From Anaerolineales bacterium (GTDB lineage: Bacteria > Chloroflexota > Anaerolineae > JAAEKA01), in the NCBI GenBank assembly GCA_020634615.1, contig JACKBI010000005.1:62001-126000 (forward strand): 64,000 bases of DNA, in the 5' to 3' direction. Position numbers and translations under genes: made by a program. Shown piece after piece: positions 43,971 through 53,191 of the stretch. The stretch's first letter is position 1. Each line of letters begins with the position of its first letter. The notes beneath the pieces are model-generated. The model was not told the origin of the DNA and searched no databases. It saw only the letters and a list, made by a program, of their open reading frames with translations.

Positions 43971-45341
43971 CTATCCAACTTTTGGCAGGTTCGCCAGCGA
44001 TTGCTGGACCAACTCGGTGGGATATTCGTAGTCCACCAGGTTGCCCTGCAAATAGGCATCGTAGGAGGCGAGGTCGAAGTGGCCGTGGCCGCTGAGATTG
44101 AAGACGATGGTCTTGGTCTCGCCGCTTTCCTTGCAGGCCAGTGCTTCATCCAGCGCGCCCAGAATGGCATGGGCCGCTTCGGGGGCGGGCAGGATGCCTT
44201 CGGCGCGGGTGAAGCTCATGGCGGCGTCGAAGATCGCTCGCTGCTGGACGTTCTTCGCCTCGATCAGTCCGGCTTCTTTGAGCGCGCTGACCTGTGCGGC
44301 CATGCCGTGGTAGCGCAGCCCGCCGGCGTGGATCGGCGCCGGCACGAAGTCGTGGCCGAGGGTGTGCATCTTGACCAGCGGGGTCATCTGCGCGGTATCG
44401 CCGAAGTCGTAGGCGTAGACGCCGCGCGTCAGGCTGGGTGCGGCGGCCGGTTCGACGGCGACGACGCGGGTCTGCTTACCGTTGACGATGTTTTCGCGCA
44501 CAAAGGGGAAAGCGAAGCCGCCAAAGTTGCTGCCGCCGCCTGTGCAGGCCACCACCACATCTGGCCAGTCGGCGTCGATCAGTTCCAACTGCTTGATGAC
44601 CTCCTGGCCGATGACCGTTTGGTGCAGCAGGACGTGATTCAGCACGCTGCCCAGGCTGTAGCGGGTGTCGTCGCGCGAGACGGCTTCTTCCACCGCTTCA
44701 CTGATAGCGATGCCCAGGCTGCCGCTGCTGTCCGGATCCTTGGCCAGAATCTGACGGCCAGCGTTGGTCTCGTTGCTTGGGCTGGGAACCACGGATGCGC
44801 CCCAAGTCTGCATAAGCAGCTTGCGGTAGGGCTTCTGGTCGTAGCTGATCCTGACCATGTAGACCTTGCATTCGATTCCGAACATCTGGCATGCAAAGCT
44901 CAGCGCGCTGCCCCACTGACCGGCGCCCGTCTCCGTGGTGATGCGGGTCACGCCCTCTTGTTTGTTGTAATAGGCTTGCGGCACGGCGGTGTTGGGCTTG
45001 TGGCTTCCGGCCGGACTGACGCCTTCGTATTTGTAATAGATCCTGGCCGGCGTGTCCAGCGCCTGTTCCCAGCGATGGGCGCGGTAGAGCGGGGTCGGTC
45101 GCCAGAGGGTGTAGATGTCGCGCACCTCGTCCGGTATTTCGATGTAGCGCTCGGTGCTGACTTCCTGCATGATCAACGCCATGGGGAAGAGCGGCGCCAG
45201 ATCGGCCGGGCCGACCGGTTGGCCGGTACCCGGATGCAGCACAGGCGGCAGGTCAACGCCCGCGGCTGGCAGGTCAGCGTTGATATTATACCAGTGCGTT
45301 GGAATGTCGCGCTCGGAAAGGACGATTTTGGTCTGGGTCAT
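43971..45341 (-). CDS. trpB: tryptophan synthase beta chain, TrpB2 type
   Basis: 456 residues, longer than TrpB1 (about 400), as is typical of TrpB2. PLP binds Lys in AGSHKPNTA (about 113), and CTGGGSNFGG (about 270) holds the phosphate. The N-terminal insertion with LPPVLHPGTGQPV marks the TrpB2 group, which works without TrpA and condenses indole with serine or salvages indole. No trpA or other trp gene adjoins. AGGAG lies 11 nt before ATG 45341. The thioredoxin gene is 26 nt upstream, so they may share a transcript. Confidence 0.9.
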   Translation of the reverse strand: MTQTKIVLSERDIPTHWYNINADLPAAGVDLPPVLHPGTGQPVGPADLAPLFPMALIMQEVSTERYIEIPDEVRDIYTLWRPTPLYRAHRWEQALDTPARIYYKYEGVSPAGSHKPNTAVPQAYYNKQEGVTRITTETGAGQWGSALSFACQMFGIECKVYMVRISYDQKPYRKLLMQTWGASVVPSPSNETNAGRQILAKDPDSSGSLGIAISEAVEEAVSRDDTRYSLGSVLNHVLLHQTVIGQEVIKQLELIDADWPDVVVACTGGGSNFGGFAFPFVRENIVNGKQTRVVAVEPAAAPSLTRGVYAYDFGDTAQMTPLVKMHTLGHDFVPAPIHAGGLRYHGMAAQVSALKEAGLIEAKNVQQRAIFDAAMSFTRAEGILPAPEAAHAILGALDEALACKESGETKTIVFNLSGHGHFDLASYDAYLQGNLVDYEYPTELVQQSLANLPKVG

Positions 45342-45367
45342 GACGAATAATTACTCCTTGTGTTTGG

Positions 45368-45700
45368 TCAGGCCGGCGGCAGGTAGTCGCTGATCTGCTG
45401 CAGCAACTGATCTTTGGGACGGTAGCCAACGATGCGTTCCACCAGTTTGCCATCCTTGAACAGGATCAGGGTCGGGATGCTGCGGACGCCGTACGCCATC
45501 GAAGTGGAGGGATTCTCATCGACATCCAGTTTGGTGATCTTGAGACGTCCCTCGTATTCCGCGGCCAGTTCCTTCAGAATTGGGGCAATCATTTTGCACG
45601 GCGCGCACCACTCCGCCCAGAAATCGTTAAGGGTAGGGATACTCGATTCCAAAACCTCGCTCTCAAAGCTTTCATCGGTAACAACAACAGGTGTAGACAT
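45368..45700 (-). CDS. trxA: thioredoxin
   Basis: 110 residues. The active site is WCAPC (W31, C32, C35), followed by the cis-proline region SIPTLILFKDG. It reduces protein disulfides in the cytoplasm and is itself reduced by thioredoxin reductase. The Gly/Pro to Ala/Pro active-site change (CAPC) is common in bacteria. AGGAG precedes the ATG. It lies upstream of trpB2 on the same strand. Confidence 0.94.
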   Translation of the reverse strand: MSTPVVVTDESFESEVLESSIPTLNDFWAEWCAPCKMIAPILKELAAEYEGRLKITKLDVDENPSTSMAYGVRSIPTLILFKDGKLVERIVGYRPKDQLLQQISDYLPPA

Positions 45701-45838
45701 ATTTGAACTCCTTACATCGTCAGTATCTTGGTGATGCTCGTCGCCGCGAAACGGCGGACTGGGAGAGCCACTTTGAACGCCATGATAGCCCCGCTACAGG
45801 AGTTTGTCAAAGGCATGTCGTCGATATGTGTTGCTTCG

Positions 45839-45867
45839 TTGTCTTGACAGTTCACGTGTGGTACAAT
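45839..45867 (+). promoter_or_regulatory. promoter of holB
   Basis: TTGTCT (45839-45844), 17 nt, TACAAT (45862-45867), 26 nt before the start codon. Confidence 0.5.
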
Positions 45868-45893
45868 GCTGCCGCAGATGAGGATTGTGAGCA

Positions 45894-46913
45894 ATGATTT
45901 CAACTAACTGGTCGATCGTGGGGCATGAGTGGGCCGTCCAACTCTTGCAGAGCAGCCTGGACACTGGACGCCTGCCCCATGCATTGCTGATAGCGGGCGA
46001 TTCTCAAGTCGGTAAGCGCACGTTGGCTCTCGCGCTGGCCTCGGCCATCAACTGCGGCCAGCCTGACCGGCCGTGTGGACGCTGCCGGTCGTGCAGCATG
46101 ATCGCGCATGGCACGCATCCCGATGTGCGGCTGGTGGAAGCTGAAAGCGGTGAACGAAGCCGCGAGGGTGCGCTCAAAATCGAGCAGATACGCGACGTGC
46201 AGCGGTTTGCCTCGCTTGCGCCCATGGAATCGCCCTTCAAGGTGATCATCCTGCGCGAGTTCGAGCGGGCTACGCTGCCAGCCGCCAATGCGTTGCTCAA
46301 AACGCTCGAGGAGCCGCCGCCTCAGGTCCGGCTGGTGTTGACCAGCGCGCGCCCAGATTCTTTGCTGCCTACGATTGTTTCGCGCTGCCAGACGATTCAA
46401 CTTCGTCCCTTGCCACTGGCGCAGATCAGAGAAGCGCTGGTGGAGCGCTGGCTGGCCAGCCAGCAGCAGGCCGATCTGCTGGCCCGCCTCAGCCAGGGAC
46501 GCATTGGCTGGGCAATCCAGCGCCTGACCGACGGCGAAGTCTGGGAAGACCGGACGCGCCGCCTGGTCGAGGCGCGTCGCCTGCCGGGGCAGACAGCGGT
46601 CGATCGTCTTGCCTATGCCGAAGCGCTGAGTCGCAAAGCAAGCGACCTTCAGCCGACGTTGGCAGCGTGGACCAGTTGGTGGCGTGACGTTCTGCTGGTG
46701 CAGCATGGCTGTGCGGCTCATGTGACCAACATCGACCTGGTCACCGAGATTGACATGGCAGCCCGGCAATACAGTGCGGCCGAAGTCCGCAGATTTCTTG
46801 CCAGGCTGGAGCAGGCGCCGGAGCAGATCAACCGCAATGTCAACAGCCGTCTGTTGCTGGAGACTTTGCTGCTGCATCTGCCTGCTTCCGCCGGTCAATC
46901 CATTCATTCGTGA
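45894..46913 (+). CDS. holB: DNA polymerase III subunit delta'
   Basis: 339 residues. A clamp-loader AAA+ subunit: a degenerate P-loop GDSQVGKRT (about 35-43), a zinc module with C54, C61, C64 and C67, and SRCQTI near 162-167 (the SRC motif that supplies the arginine finger). Together with delta and tau/gamma it opens the sliding clamp. GAGGA precedes the ATG. Downstream is ricT, the same order as holB-yaaT in Bacillus, supporting both assignments. Confidence 0.9.
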   Translation: MISTNWSIVGHEWAVQLLQSSLDTGRLPHALLIAGDSQVGKRTLALALASAINCGQPDRPCGRCRSCSMIAHGTHPDVRLVEAESGERSREGALKIEQIRDVQRFASLAPMESPFKVIILREFERATLPAANALLKTLEEPPPQVRLVLTSARPDSLLPTIVSRCQTIQLRPLPLAQIREALVERWLASQQQADLLARLSQGRIGWAIQRLTDGEVWEDRTRRLVEARRLPGQTAVDRLAYAEALSRKASDLQPTLAAWTSWWRDVLLVQHGCAAHVTNIDLVTEIDMAARQYSAAEVRRFLARLEQAPEQINRNVNSRLLLETLLLHLPASAGQSIHS

Positions 46914-47022
46914 GTTGGACATTGAAACTCAGTCGTAAACACCGGGGTGGTTGCATGGCGCTCAAGTCAATGCAGAAGCCATCCAGCGCACCGGTCGTTC
47001 GTTCATATTTTCAGGAGGAATC

Positions 47023-47988
47023 ATGCCCACCGTCATAGGTGTGAGCTTTCGACCTGTTACCAAGATCTATCACTTCGACCCGGGGTCCATGCTGGACCTT
47101 GAATCGGGTGAGTACGTGGTGGTCGAAACATCCCAGGGCCATGAGATCGGCCAGGTAGCGTGGACTGCGCGCGCTATGGGCCAGGATCGCGTTGGCGCCG
47201 ATCTAAAGCCGGTGCTGCGTCGCGCCACGCCGGTTGATTTGGTGGAGCGCGACGTCAATCGTCGCCGCGAGCCAGAGGCGCTGGAGATCTGTCGTGAACG
47301 CGCTGAAGCGCACAAGCTGCCAATGAAGGTCGTCAGCGCGGAATATAGCTTCGACGGCAGCCGGCTGGTGGTGTCATTTACTTCCGAAGGCCGTGTCGAC
47401 TTCCGCGATTTGGTGCGCGATCTGTCCAAATCGCTCAACGCGCGCATCGAAATGAAGCAGATAGGTGTGCGCGATCAGGCAAAAGTGCTGGATGGGGTAG
47501 GCAAGTGCGGCAAGCAACTGTGCTGTTCTTCGTGGCTGCGCGAGTTCAACCCGGTCACCATCAAGATGGCCAAGACGCAGAACTTGCCGCTCAATCCCCC
47601 TGAGATATCGGGCGTTTGTGGACGGCTGCTTTGCTGCCTTTCCTATGAGCAGGAAGTCTATGAGGATGGGCGCAAGAAGCTGCCCAAGGTCGGTGCGGTG
47701 GTCAAAACACCAGAGGGCGAGGGACGGGTACGCAGGGTGAATCCGCTGCGCGAGACCCTGACCGTCAAGCTGGCAGATGGCTCGACACAGGAGTTTGCCG
47801 CGGCCGATGTGGAAGGTCCAGCCACTGGCGGCAAACGGACTGGTTGTAGTTGTGCCATGAAGCGCGCGGCTGCATCCTCAGACGAAGGCGCAGCCGGTGA
47901 CGCCGAACAGCCACCGGCGGAAGGCGATGCGCGCTCCCGCCGATCCCGCTCCCGTCGCCGCCAGCCGCCCAGCGATCAAACACAGTAG
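47023..47988 (+). CDS. ricT: RicT/YaaT-type PSP1 domain protein
   Basis: 321 residues. The PSP1 C-terminal domain spans about 60-215, with the cysteines of GKCGKQLCCSSWL and GVCGRLLCCLSYE, which in Bacillus RicT take part in holding Fe-S clusters with RicA and RicF. That complex affects mRNA processing through RNase Y, and rny is also in this window. A basic RS-rich tail (about 290-320) is unusual. I chose ATG 47023 with AGGAGG; the frame opens at 46951. A terminator follows. Confidence 0.88.
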   Translation: MPTVIGVSFRPVTKIYHFDPGSMLDLESGEYVVVETSQGHEIGQVAWTARAMGQDRVGADLKPVLRRATPVDLVERDVNRRREPEALEICRERAEAHKLPMKVVSAEYSFDGSRLVVSFTSEGRVDFRDLVRDLSKSLNARIEMKQIGVRDQAKVLDGVGKCGKQLCCSSWLREFNPVTIKMAKTQNLPLNPPEISGVCGRLLCCLSYEQEVYEDGRKKLPKVGAVVKTPEGEGRVRRVNPLRETLTVKLADGSTQEFAAADVEGPATGGKRTGCSCAMKRAAASSDEGAAGDAEQPPAEGDARSRRSRSRRRQPPSDQTQ

Positions 47989-48051
47989 CCTTCAGGCAAC
48001 GCACACCAGCGTTCGCAGTATTTCTCACTTCACCCTTACGCTACAATGAAA

Positions 48052-48084
48052 AACAGGCCGCCAGAGTCATTCTGGCGGCCTGTT
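48052..48084 (+). terminator. terminator of holB-ricT
   Basis: Perfect 14-bp stem AACAGGCCGCCAGA / TCTGGCGGCCTGTT with a 5-nt loop, then GATTGTTA. Confidence 0.8.
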
Positions 48085-48208
48085 GATTGTTACATTACAA
48101 GCCCTCGCGGGGAAACACAAGGCGGCTCGGAGCGTGCTTGTCAACGATTGCTGGGGGTGGCTTTGTCAGGTGATTGACCGCAGCGGAAATCGTGCGACAG
48201 ACGCGCGC

Positions 48209-48565
48209 CTAACGTTTGATCACCGATATGCGCACCGCTGTGCGTTCCTGACCGTCAATGGCGACCTCAGTGAAGGAGGGGATGCAAACGATCTGGATCT
48301 CATCCATATCAAGGTATCCGTTGGCGATGGCGATTGCCTTGATTGCCTGATTTACAGCGCTGGCACCGATTGCCTGGACTTCCGCGTGACCATGATCGCG
48401 GATGACACCTGCGATTGCTCCTGCGACAGCTGTCGATCGACTGTTGGCCGAAACCTTGATTACCTCCATGGGTTGACTGGCTCCTGCGACGATGGGAAGT
48501 ACTGGGTTTTGATAGGCTTTGTTCATTGGTAGACCAGTAGGAGTTGTGGTCAGGCTGGCGGTCAT
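48209..48565 (-). CDS. spoVS: stage V sporulation protein S-like (SpoVS)
   Basis: 118 residues. The last 86 match SpoVS end to end: MEVIKVSANSRSTAVAGAIAG, then QAIGASAVNQAIKAIAIA and a final VRISVIKR. SpoVS is a small Alba-like nucleic-acid-binding protein; homologues occur widely in non-spore-formers such as Thermus and Chloroflexota. An extra 32 N-terminal residues, Thr/Pro-rich, precede the core; the internal ATG could be the true start, but GGAG sits 7 nt before ATG 48565. Its neighbours are ricT and rny. Confidence 0.88.
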   Translation of the reverse strand: MTASLTTTPTGLPMNKAYQNPVLPIVAGASQPMEVIKVSANSRSTAVAGAIAGVIRDHGHAEVQAIGASAVNQAIKAIAIANGYLDMDEIQIVCIPSFTEVAIDGQERTAVRISVIKR

Positions 48566-48750
48566 TGGTATACTCCAGTGTTTTGTTAGCGTTGCCAGAT
48601 GCGAACGCACTCTGTCATATCATGACGTCAAGTTCAACGATAGGTTACGGTTGATTCGTGCATTTCTTGTAAAAAGCCGCAGATTGATGCTTTTGCCGGG
48701 TTATGGGAGGAATTCTGTGATGGTAGTGCGGGCAATTCAGGAATTAAAAC

Positions 48751-48780
48751 GGCGAGTCGCAAACAAGATTGCGACTCGCC
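48751..48780 (-). terminator. terminator of rny
   Basis: GGCGAGTCGCAA / TTGCGACTCGCC, 6-nt loop, followed on the minus strand by GTTTTAATT. Confidence 0.8.
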
Positions 48781-48806
48781 GAGACGAACCCTAACAGACC
48801 GATGCG

Positions 48807-50357
48807 TTACTTGGCGAAATCGACCGATCGAGTCTCGCGAATGACAGTGATCTTGATCTGGCCAGGATATTCCAAGGAGTCCTCGACCTTTTTGGCAATA
48901 TCGCGCGAAAGCGCGATGGCCGCCAGATCGTCAACCACATCCGGCCGTACCACGATGCGAATTTCACGGCCGGCCTGGATGGCATAGGACTGTTCAACGC
49001 CGTCAAACGAGTTAGCCAGGTCCTCCAGCGCCGTAACACGCTTGAGATAGGTCTCCAGCGCCTCACGGCGTGCGCCAGGCCGTGCACCCGAGACTGCATC
49101 GGCGGCCTCGACGATCACCGCCTCCAGCGACTCCGGTTCGACTTCGTGGTGATGGCTGGCAATGACATTGACCACTTTGGCAGGCACACCAAAGCGGCGG
49201 GCGATGTCAGCACCTACCAGCGCATGCGGTCCTTCGACTTCGTGGGTGACGGCTTTGCCAAGGTCGTGCAACAGCCCGCCCAGCTTCGCTGTCCGGACAT
49301 CCGCGCCGAGTTCGGCGGCTATGATGCCGGCCAGATGTGACGTCTCGACAGCGTGGAAGAGCTGGTTCTGGCCGTAGCTGGTGCGGAAGCGCAGCCGACC
49401 CAGCAACTTGATGATCTCCGGATGCAGACCTTGCAGGCCGGTGTCGTACAGGGCTTGTTCGCCCGCTTCCCACATCGATTGCTCGACTTCCTGCTGCGCC
49501 TTCTGTACTTCTTTCTCGACGCGCGCCGGGTGGATGCGTCCATCGACCACCAGCCGCGACAGCGTCAACCGAGCCACCTCGCGGCGCACCGGATCGAAGC
49601 TGGAAATGATCACCGCTTCAGGCGTGTCGTCCACCACCAGATCGACGCCCGTGGCAGCTTCAATCGCGCGGATGTTGCGTCCCTGGCGCCCGATGATGCG
49701 ACCCTTCATCTCGTCACTGGGGATCGGCACCGACGAGACAGTGGTCTCAGCCACCTGATCCGAGGCCAGGCGCTGGATGGCCAGAGTGACGATCTTGCGT
49801 GCGCGCCGGTCGGCTTCGGCGTGTGCTTCGGCCTCCACCTCGCGGATGACGCGCGCCATGTCCTGGCGGGTGTCGTTGCGCACCGACTCGATCAGCAGTT
49901 GTTTGGCATCGTCGGCTGTCATCGCCGAAATGCGTTCCAGCTCCTGTTGCTTCTGCTCCTCCAGGTTTTCCAGGTTGCTTTGACGCTTGTCGAGGTTCTG
50001 CTGGCGTTTCTGGAGATTGCGGTCGCGGCTCTCGACCTCTTCCATACGCCGATCCAGGGCATCCTGTCGGCGCTGCAGGCGCTCCTCCTGTCGTCGCAGG
50101 TCCTTACGCTTTTCGTTGGCTTCGCGATCGAATTCCTCGCGAAGTCGAACGGACTCTTCCTTGGCGTTCAGCTCGATCTGTTGACGCTGTTGGGCTGACG
50201 CCTTCTCTGCTTCCTTGACGATTTCCTCGGCTTGCGCAGTGGCGGACTTGACCTTGAGGTTGTGCATCGATCGGTACACGTAGTAGCCGATAAGCGCACC
50301 GATGCCCAGTCCGATCAGCAGGCCAAGTAGCACCATCGCGATTGCTACTGGTTCCAT
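48807..50357 (-). CDS. rny: ribonuclease Y
   Basis: 516 residues. An N-terminal membrane helix (about 5-27), a long charged coiled coil (about 35-165), a KH domain with GRIIGRQGRNIRAIE (about 205-270) and an HD domain with HDLGKAVTHE (about 367) and ASHHHEVEPES. RNase Y is a membrane-bound endoribonuclease that starts mRNA decay. GGGAGC precedes the ATG. recX lies upstream on the same strand (140-nt gap), a frequent recA-recX-rny order. Confidence 0.96.
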   Translation of the reverse strand: MEPVAIAMVLLGLLIGLGIGALIGYYVYRSMHNLKVKSATAQAEEIVKEAEKASAQQRQQIELNAKEESVRLREEFDREANEKRKDLRRQEERLQRRQDALDRRMEEVESRDRNLQKRQQNLDKRQSNLENLEEQKQQELERISAMTADDAKQLLIESVRNDTRQDMARVIREVEAEAHAEADRRARKIVTLAIQRLASDQVAETTVSSVPIPSDEMKGRIIGRQGRNIRAIEAATGVDLVVDDTPEAVIISSFDPVRREVARLTLSRLVVDGRIHPARVEKEVQKAQQEVEQSMWEAGEQALYDTGLQGLHPEIIKLLGRLRFRTSYGQNQLFHAVETSHLAGIIAAELGADVRTAKLGGLLHDLGKAVTHEVEGPHALVGADIARRFGVPAKVVNVIASHHHEVEPESLEAVIVEAADAVSGARPGARREALETYLKRVTALEDLANSFDGVEQSYAIQAGREIRIVVRPDVVDDLAAIALSRDIAKKVEDSLEYPGQIKITVIRETRSVDFAK

Positions 50358-50498
50358 GGTTGCTCCCTGTGGATGTCGCGAACGATCGAACGAGCCGCAG
50401 CCCGGCAGGCAAGTTTGCCATGCGCTGGGCCGCGAATGTCGGTTGAATCTGCTCGGTCGTTGGCACGTGCGACATCATGATATGTGAATGAATCTGGC

Positions 50499-51155
50499 TC
50501 ATTGCCAGCTGTTGAATTCTTCTTGCGGGTTGTCATCTTGCTGTTGCTGCCACATCTGGTCGACCACTTTCCAGACGACGCTGTGAGCGAAACCGCGTCG
50601 CAACAGGTGGTTGCCAAGTTTTTGGCGAAAAGAACGCTCATCAAGGTGTTGTAACCGTCGTGCATACGCTTCAGCCGCGTGTTGGGCGCTGGCATCCTGG
50701 TCGATTTCGCTCAATACCTGAGCGATAATCTCCTGAGAGATACCCTTTTCGCGCAACTCGTTGCGCAGGGCGGCCGGCGAACGTGGTCTAAATCGCTCAC
50801 GGTCGCTCACCCAGGCTTGAGCGAACTTGAGGTCGTCCAGATAGCCGTAGCCGGTCAGCCTTTCGACGATGATGGCGATCGCTTCCTGGGTTACCTCAAG
50901 CCGTTCCAGGTAACGATGAATCTCCATTACGCTGCGCGCCCGATGTGAGAGCAGAACCAGAGTGCGCTGGTAGGCGCGCTCCAGGTTATCTTGCTCCTTC
51001 AGTTCAGCCAACTCGCCATCCGTCAGCGTTTGACCGATTCTGAGCTGCGCCGCGACTGTGTCAGGTAAGCCGAAGGCGTAGGCGCCGTCAAGGTATACGC
51101 TGACTCGCTGGCGGTTCCTTCGCTGGAACTTCAATGCTGTGACGGTTCCGGTCAC
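50499..51155 (-). CDS. recX: regulatory protein RecX
   Basis: 218 residues, typical RecX length. The three-helix repeats are visible: ERAYQRTLVLLSHRARSVMEI, GYGYLDDLKFAQAWVSDRE and the LRNELREKGI segment. RecX binds RecA filaments and limits or modulates strand exchange. It starts with GTG at 51155; no strong ribosome-binding site is seen. A hairpin just upstream separates it from recA, so it may have its own promoter or be partly attenuated. Confidence 0.9.
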   Translation of the reverse strand: MTGTVTALKFQRRNRQRVSVYLDGAYAFGLPDTVAAQLRIGQTLTDGELAELKEQDNLERAYQRTLVLLSHRARSVMEIHRYLERLEVTQEAIAIIVERLTGYGYLDDLKFAQAWVSDRERFRPRSPAALRNELREKGISQEIIAQVLSEIDQDASAQHAAEAYARRLQHLDERSFRQKLGNHLLRRGFAHSVVWKVVDQMWQQQQDDNPQEEFNSWQ

Positions 51156-51223
51156 GATCCGATCTCTGCGCAGACTGCGTCTTGTCGAGTTGTTGCGTTA
51201 GGCAACAAGCCGAAAATAAACGA

Positions 51224-51250
51224 AAGCTGTGGCCATAGCGGCCACAGCTT
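51224..51250 (-). terminator. hairpin between recA and recX
   Basis: AAGCTGTGGCC / GGCCACAGCTT perfect 11-bp stem, 5-nt loop, then TTTCGTTTATTTT on the minus strand. Confidence 0.7.
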
Positions 51251-51770
51251 GATTCCAGCGATCCGTTGCGGGTTTACCAAATGCTGCTGTGAAGAGCGCA
51301 TTTGGCAGCGGTGTCGATGCTGTGCGGTCTGCGGTGGGACTTGGGTGCCACAAACAACTTGTCATCGATCGCTGCGAGACCAGCGAACACGTATTTTACC
51401 AACCAGGCGAGCAATGCCGCCAGACAAGGCTATCCGGGTGAGCCAGTATCCCGTTTGTTGTGGTCCGCAGTTGGACCAAATGATAGGCCAGTGCCACGCG
51501 TTTTCATTGTCTGATGATCGAACAGGGTATTGGCTTCCATGACCGGTGCAAGGGACGATAATGGGCACCTGCGGCTGTGGAAACACCTGAAACAGCCTGC
51601 TCGAGTCGGCAGTTCACGCCGAAGTCGTATGCTGGATTAGGTCGGGCTGTGGCCCGTTGTCGAGATCGAAACAGCTTCGATCTCACGATCCTTGTGGCAG
51701 CTGTGATGAGACGATCAGCTTGCCTGGGATGAACAGAAATGCGTGCGAGAGATATGGCCAACGAACGCTG
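51251..51770. other. 520-bp recA 3' region without a recognised gene
   Basis: Unusually long for a recA-recX gap. Frames on both strands lack ribosome-binding sites and domains. It could be a long 3' untranslated region, a decayed gene or an unrecognised small RNA; I see no strong repeat within it. Confidence 0.4.
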
Positions 51771-52805
51771 TCAGGCGGTGGCAGCAACACGCTCTGCACG
51801 CGGCGGGAGGTTTGAGGCCTCCAGAATCTGATTTTCGATGACTATAAACAAGTCCTGGTTCTCTTGCAGGAAGATCTTGGCATTCTCACGGCCCTGACCC
51901 AGGCGGGTGTCGCCGAAGGAATAGAACGCGCCGCGCTTGGTGACGATCTCGTGTTCCACAGCGAGATCCAGCACATCACCGGAGCGGGAGATACCCTCGT
52001 TGTACATGATGTCGAATTCGGCCTGGCGGAAGGGCGGCGCTACCTTGTTCTTCTTGACCGTCACGCGGGTGCGGTTGCCGATGACTGCGCCCTGATGCTT
52101 GAGGCTTTCGATGCGACGCACGTCCAGCCGCACACTGGCGTAGAACTTGAGCGCCATGCCGCCGGTGGTGGTCTCCGGGTTGCCGAACATCACGCCGATC
52201 TTCTGGCGCAACTGGTTGGTGAAGATCATCGCCGTGTTGGACTGACTGATGGCGCCGGACAGCTTGCGCAGCGCCTGGCTCATCAGACGAGCCTGCAAGC
52301 CCATGTGGCTGTCGCCCATGTCGCCTTCGATCTCAGCGCGCGGCACCAGGGCGGCCACCGAGTCGACGACCACGACATCCATGGCACCGGAGCGGACCAG
52401 CGCCTCGGCGATTTCCAGCGCCTGTTCGCCGGTGTCGGGCTGCGAAACGTACAGATCATCGACATTGACGCCGATCTTGCTGGCGTAGTCGGGATCCAGC
52501 GCATGCTCGACGTCGACAAATGCACAGGTCCCGCCCATTCGCTGAGCCTCAGCGATGACGTGCAGGCAGATGGTGGTCTTGCCGGAGCTTTCGGGGCCGT
52601 AGATTTCGATGACGCGGCCGCGGGGGATGCCGCCGATGCCCAGTGCGAGATCGAGGGAGAGTGCGCCGGTAGGGATCGCCTCGACCTTCATGTTGGCCGC
52701 ATCGCCCAGTTTCATGATGGCGCCTTCGCCAAAGCGCTTCTTCAACGATGTAATCGTCGTGTCCAGCGCCTGGGTGCGTCCGTTCGAGCTTTTTGCTTGG
52801 GCCAT
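51771..52805 (-). CDS. recA: recombinase RecA
   Basis: 344 residues, normal. Walker A GPESSGKTT (about 70), the conserved VDSVAALVPRAEIEGDMGD (about 145-163) and QLRQKIGVMFGNPETTTGG (loop L2 region, about 198-216) identify it. It forms ATP-dependent filaments on single-stranded DNA for recombination and SOS signalling. No LexA-type operator is recognised upstream. The C-terminal acidic tail seen in E. coli RecA is absent. Order recA-recX-rny on the minus strand. Confidence 0.98.
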   Translation of the reverse strand: MAQAKSSNGRTQALDTTITSLKKRFGEGAIMKLGDAANMKVEAIPTGALSLDLALGIGGIPRGRVIEIYGPESSGKTTICLHVIAEAQRMGGTCAFVDVEHALDPDYASKIGVNVDDLYVSQPDTGEQALEIAEALVRSGAMDVVVVDSVAALVPRAEIEGDMGDSHMGLQARLMSQALRKLSGAISQSNTAMIFTNQLRQKIGVMFGNPETTTGGMALKFYASVRLDVRRIESLKHQGAVIGNRTRVTVKKNKVAPPFRQAEFDIMYNEGISRSGDVLDLAVEHEIVTKRGAFYSFGDTRLGQGRENAKIFLQENQDLFIVIENQILEASNLPPRAERVAATA

Positions 52806-53049
52806 GAATGCGGTCTACCTTCTACTGTTAACAAATTGTAAGCAGTGCAAGTTTACATCATTCGCAATGAAAAAACAAATACTTTGTCAGGCATCCTGTG
52901 AAAACGGCTACATGACGCGAGATTAGGCGCCAGGATTGACGATGTTGTTAGGCAGACGGACGGACAAAGGGAGAAATACTGGCCCGACGCATCAGTCTTT
53001 CCATTCGGTGGCGCGGCAGTCACTGTGTGAGGCACGCTCCTGGCTGATC

Positions 53050-53180
53050 GATGCATCGCGTTGCACATGATGCAACATTTGCGACAACATGCAGCAAATG
53101 TAACTGAACATGATTCAAATCATACCGCAAGGCGTCAATGTCTGGTATTCTGGCGAAAGAATTGTGAAACATATTTCACA
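53050..53180 (+). promoter_or_regulatory. palindrome-dense promoter region of the sulfur cluster
   Basis: Within 130 bp lie GATGCATC (53050-53057), GTTGCA-N5-TGCAAC (53060-53076), ACATTTGC-N11-GCAAATGT (53075-53101), ATGATT-N2-AATCAT (53110-53123) and TGTGAAA-N4-TTTCACA (53163-53180). The last ends 11 nt before the regulator's ATG and resembles CRP/FNR-type dyads without matching their usual spacing. Autoregulation is inferred. Confidence 0.5.
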
Positions 53181-53191
53181 GGATTGCTGCG

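Noticed and set aside
52806..52960. LexA/SOS box in front of recA
   Set aside because: No GAAC-N4-GTTC-like or CTGT-N8-ACAG-like dyad is found in the upstream 150 bp.
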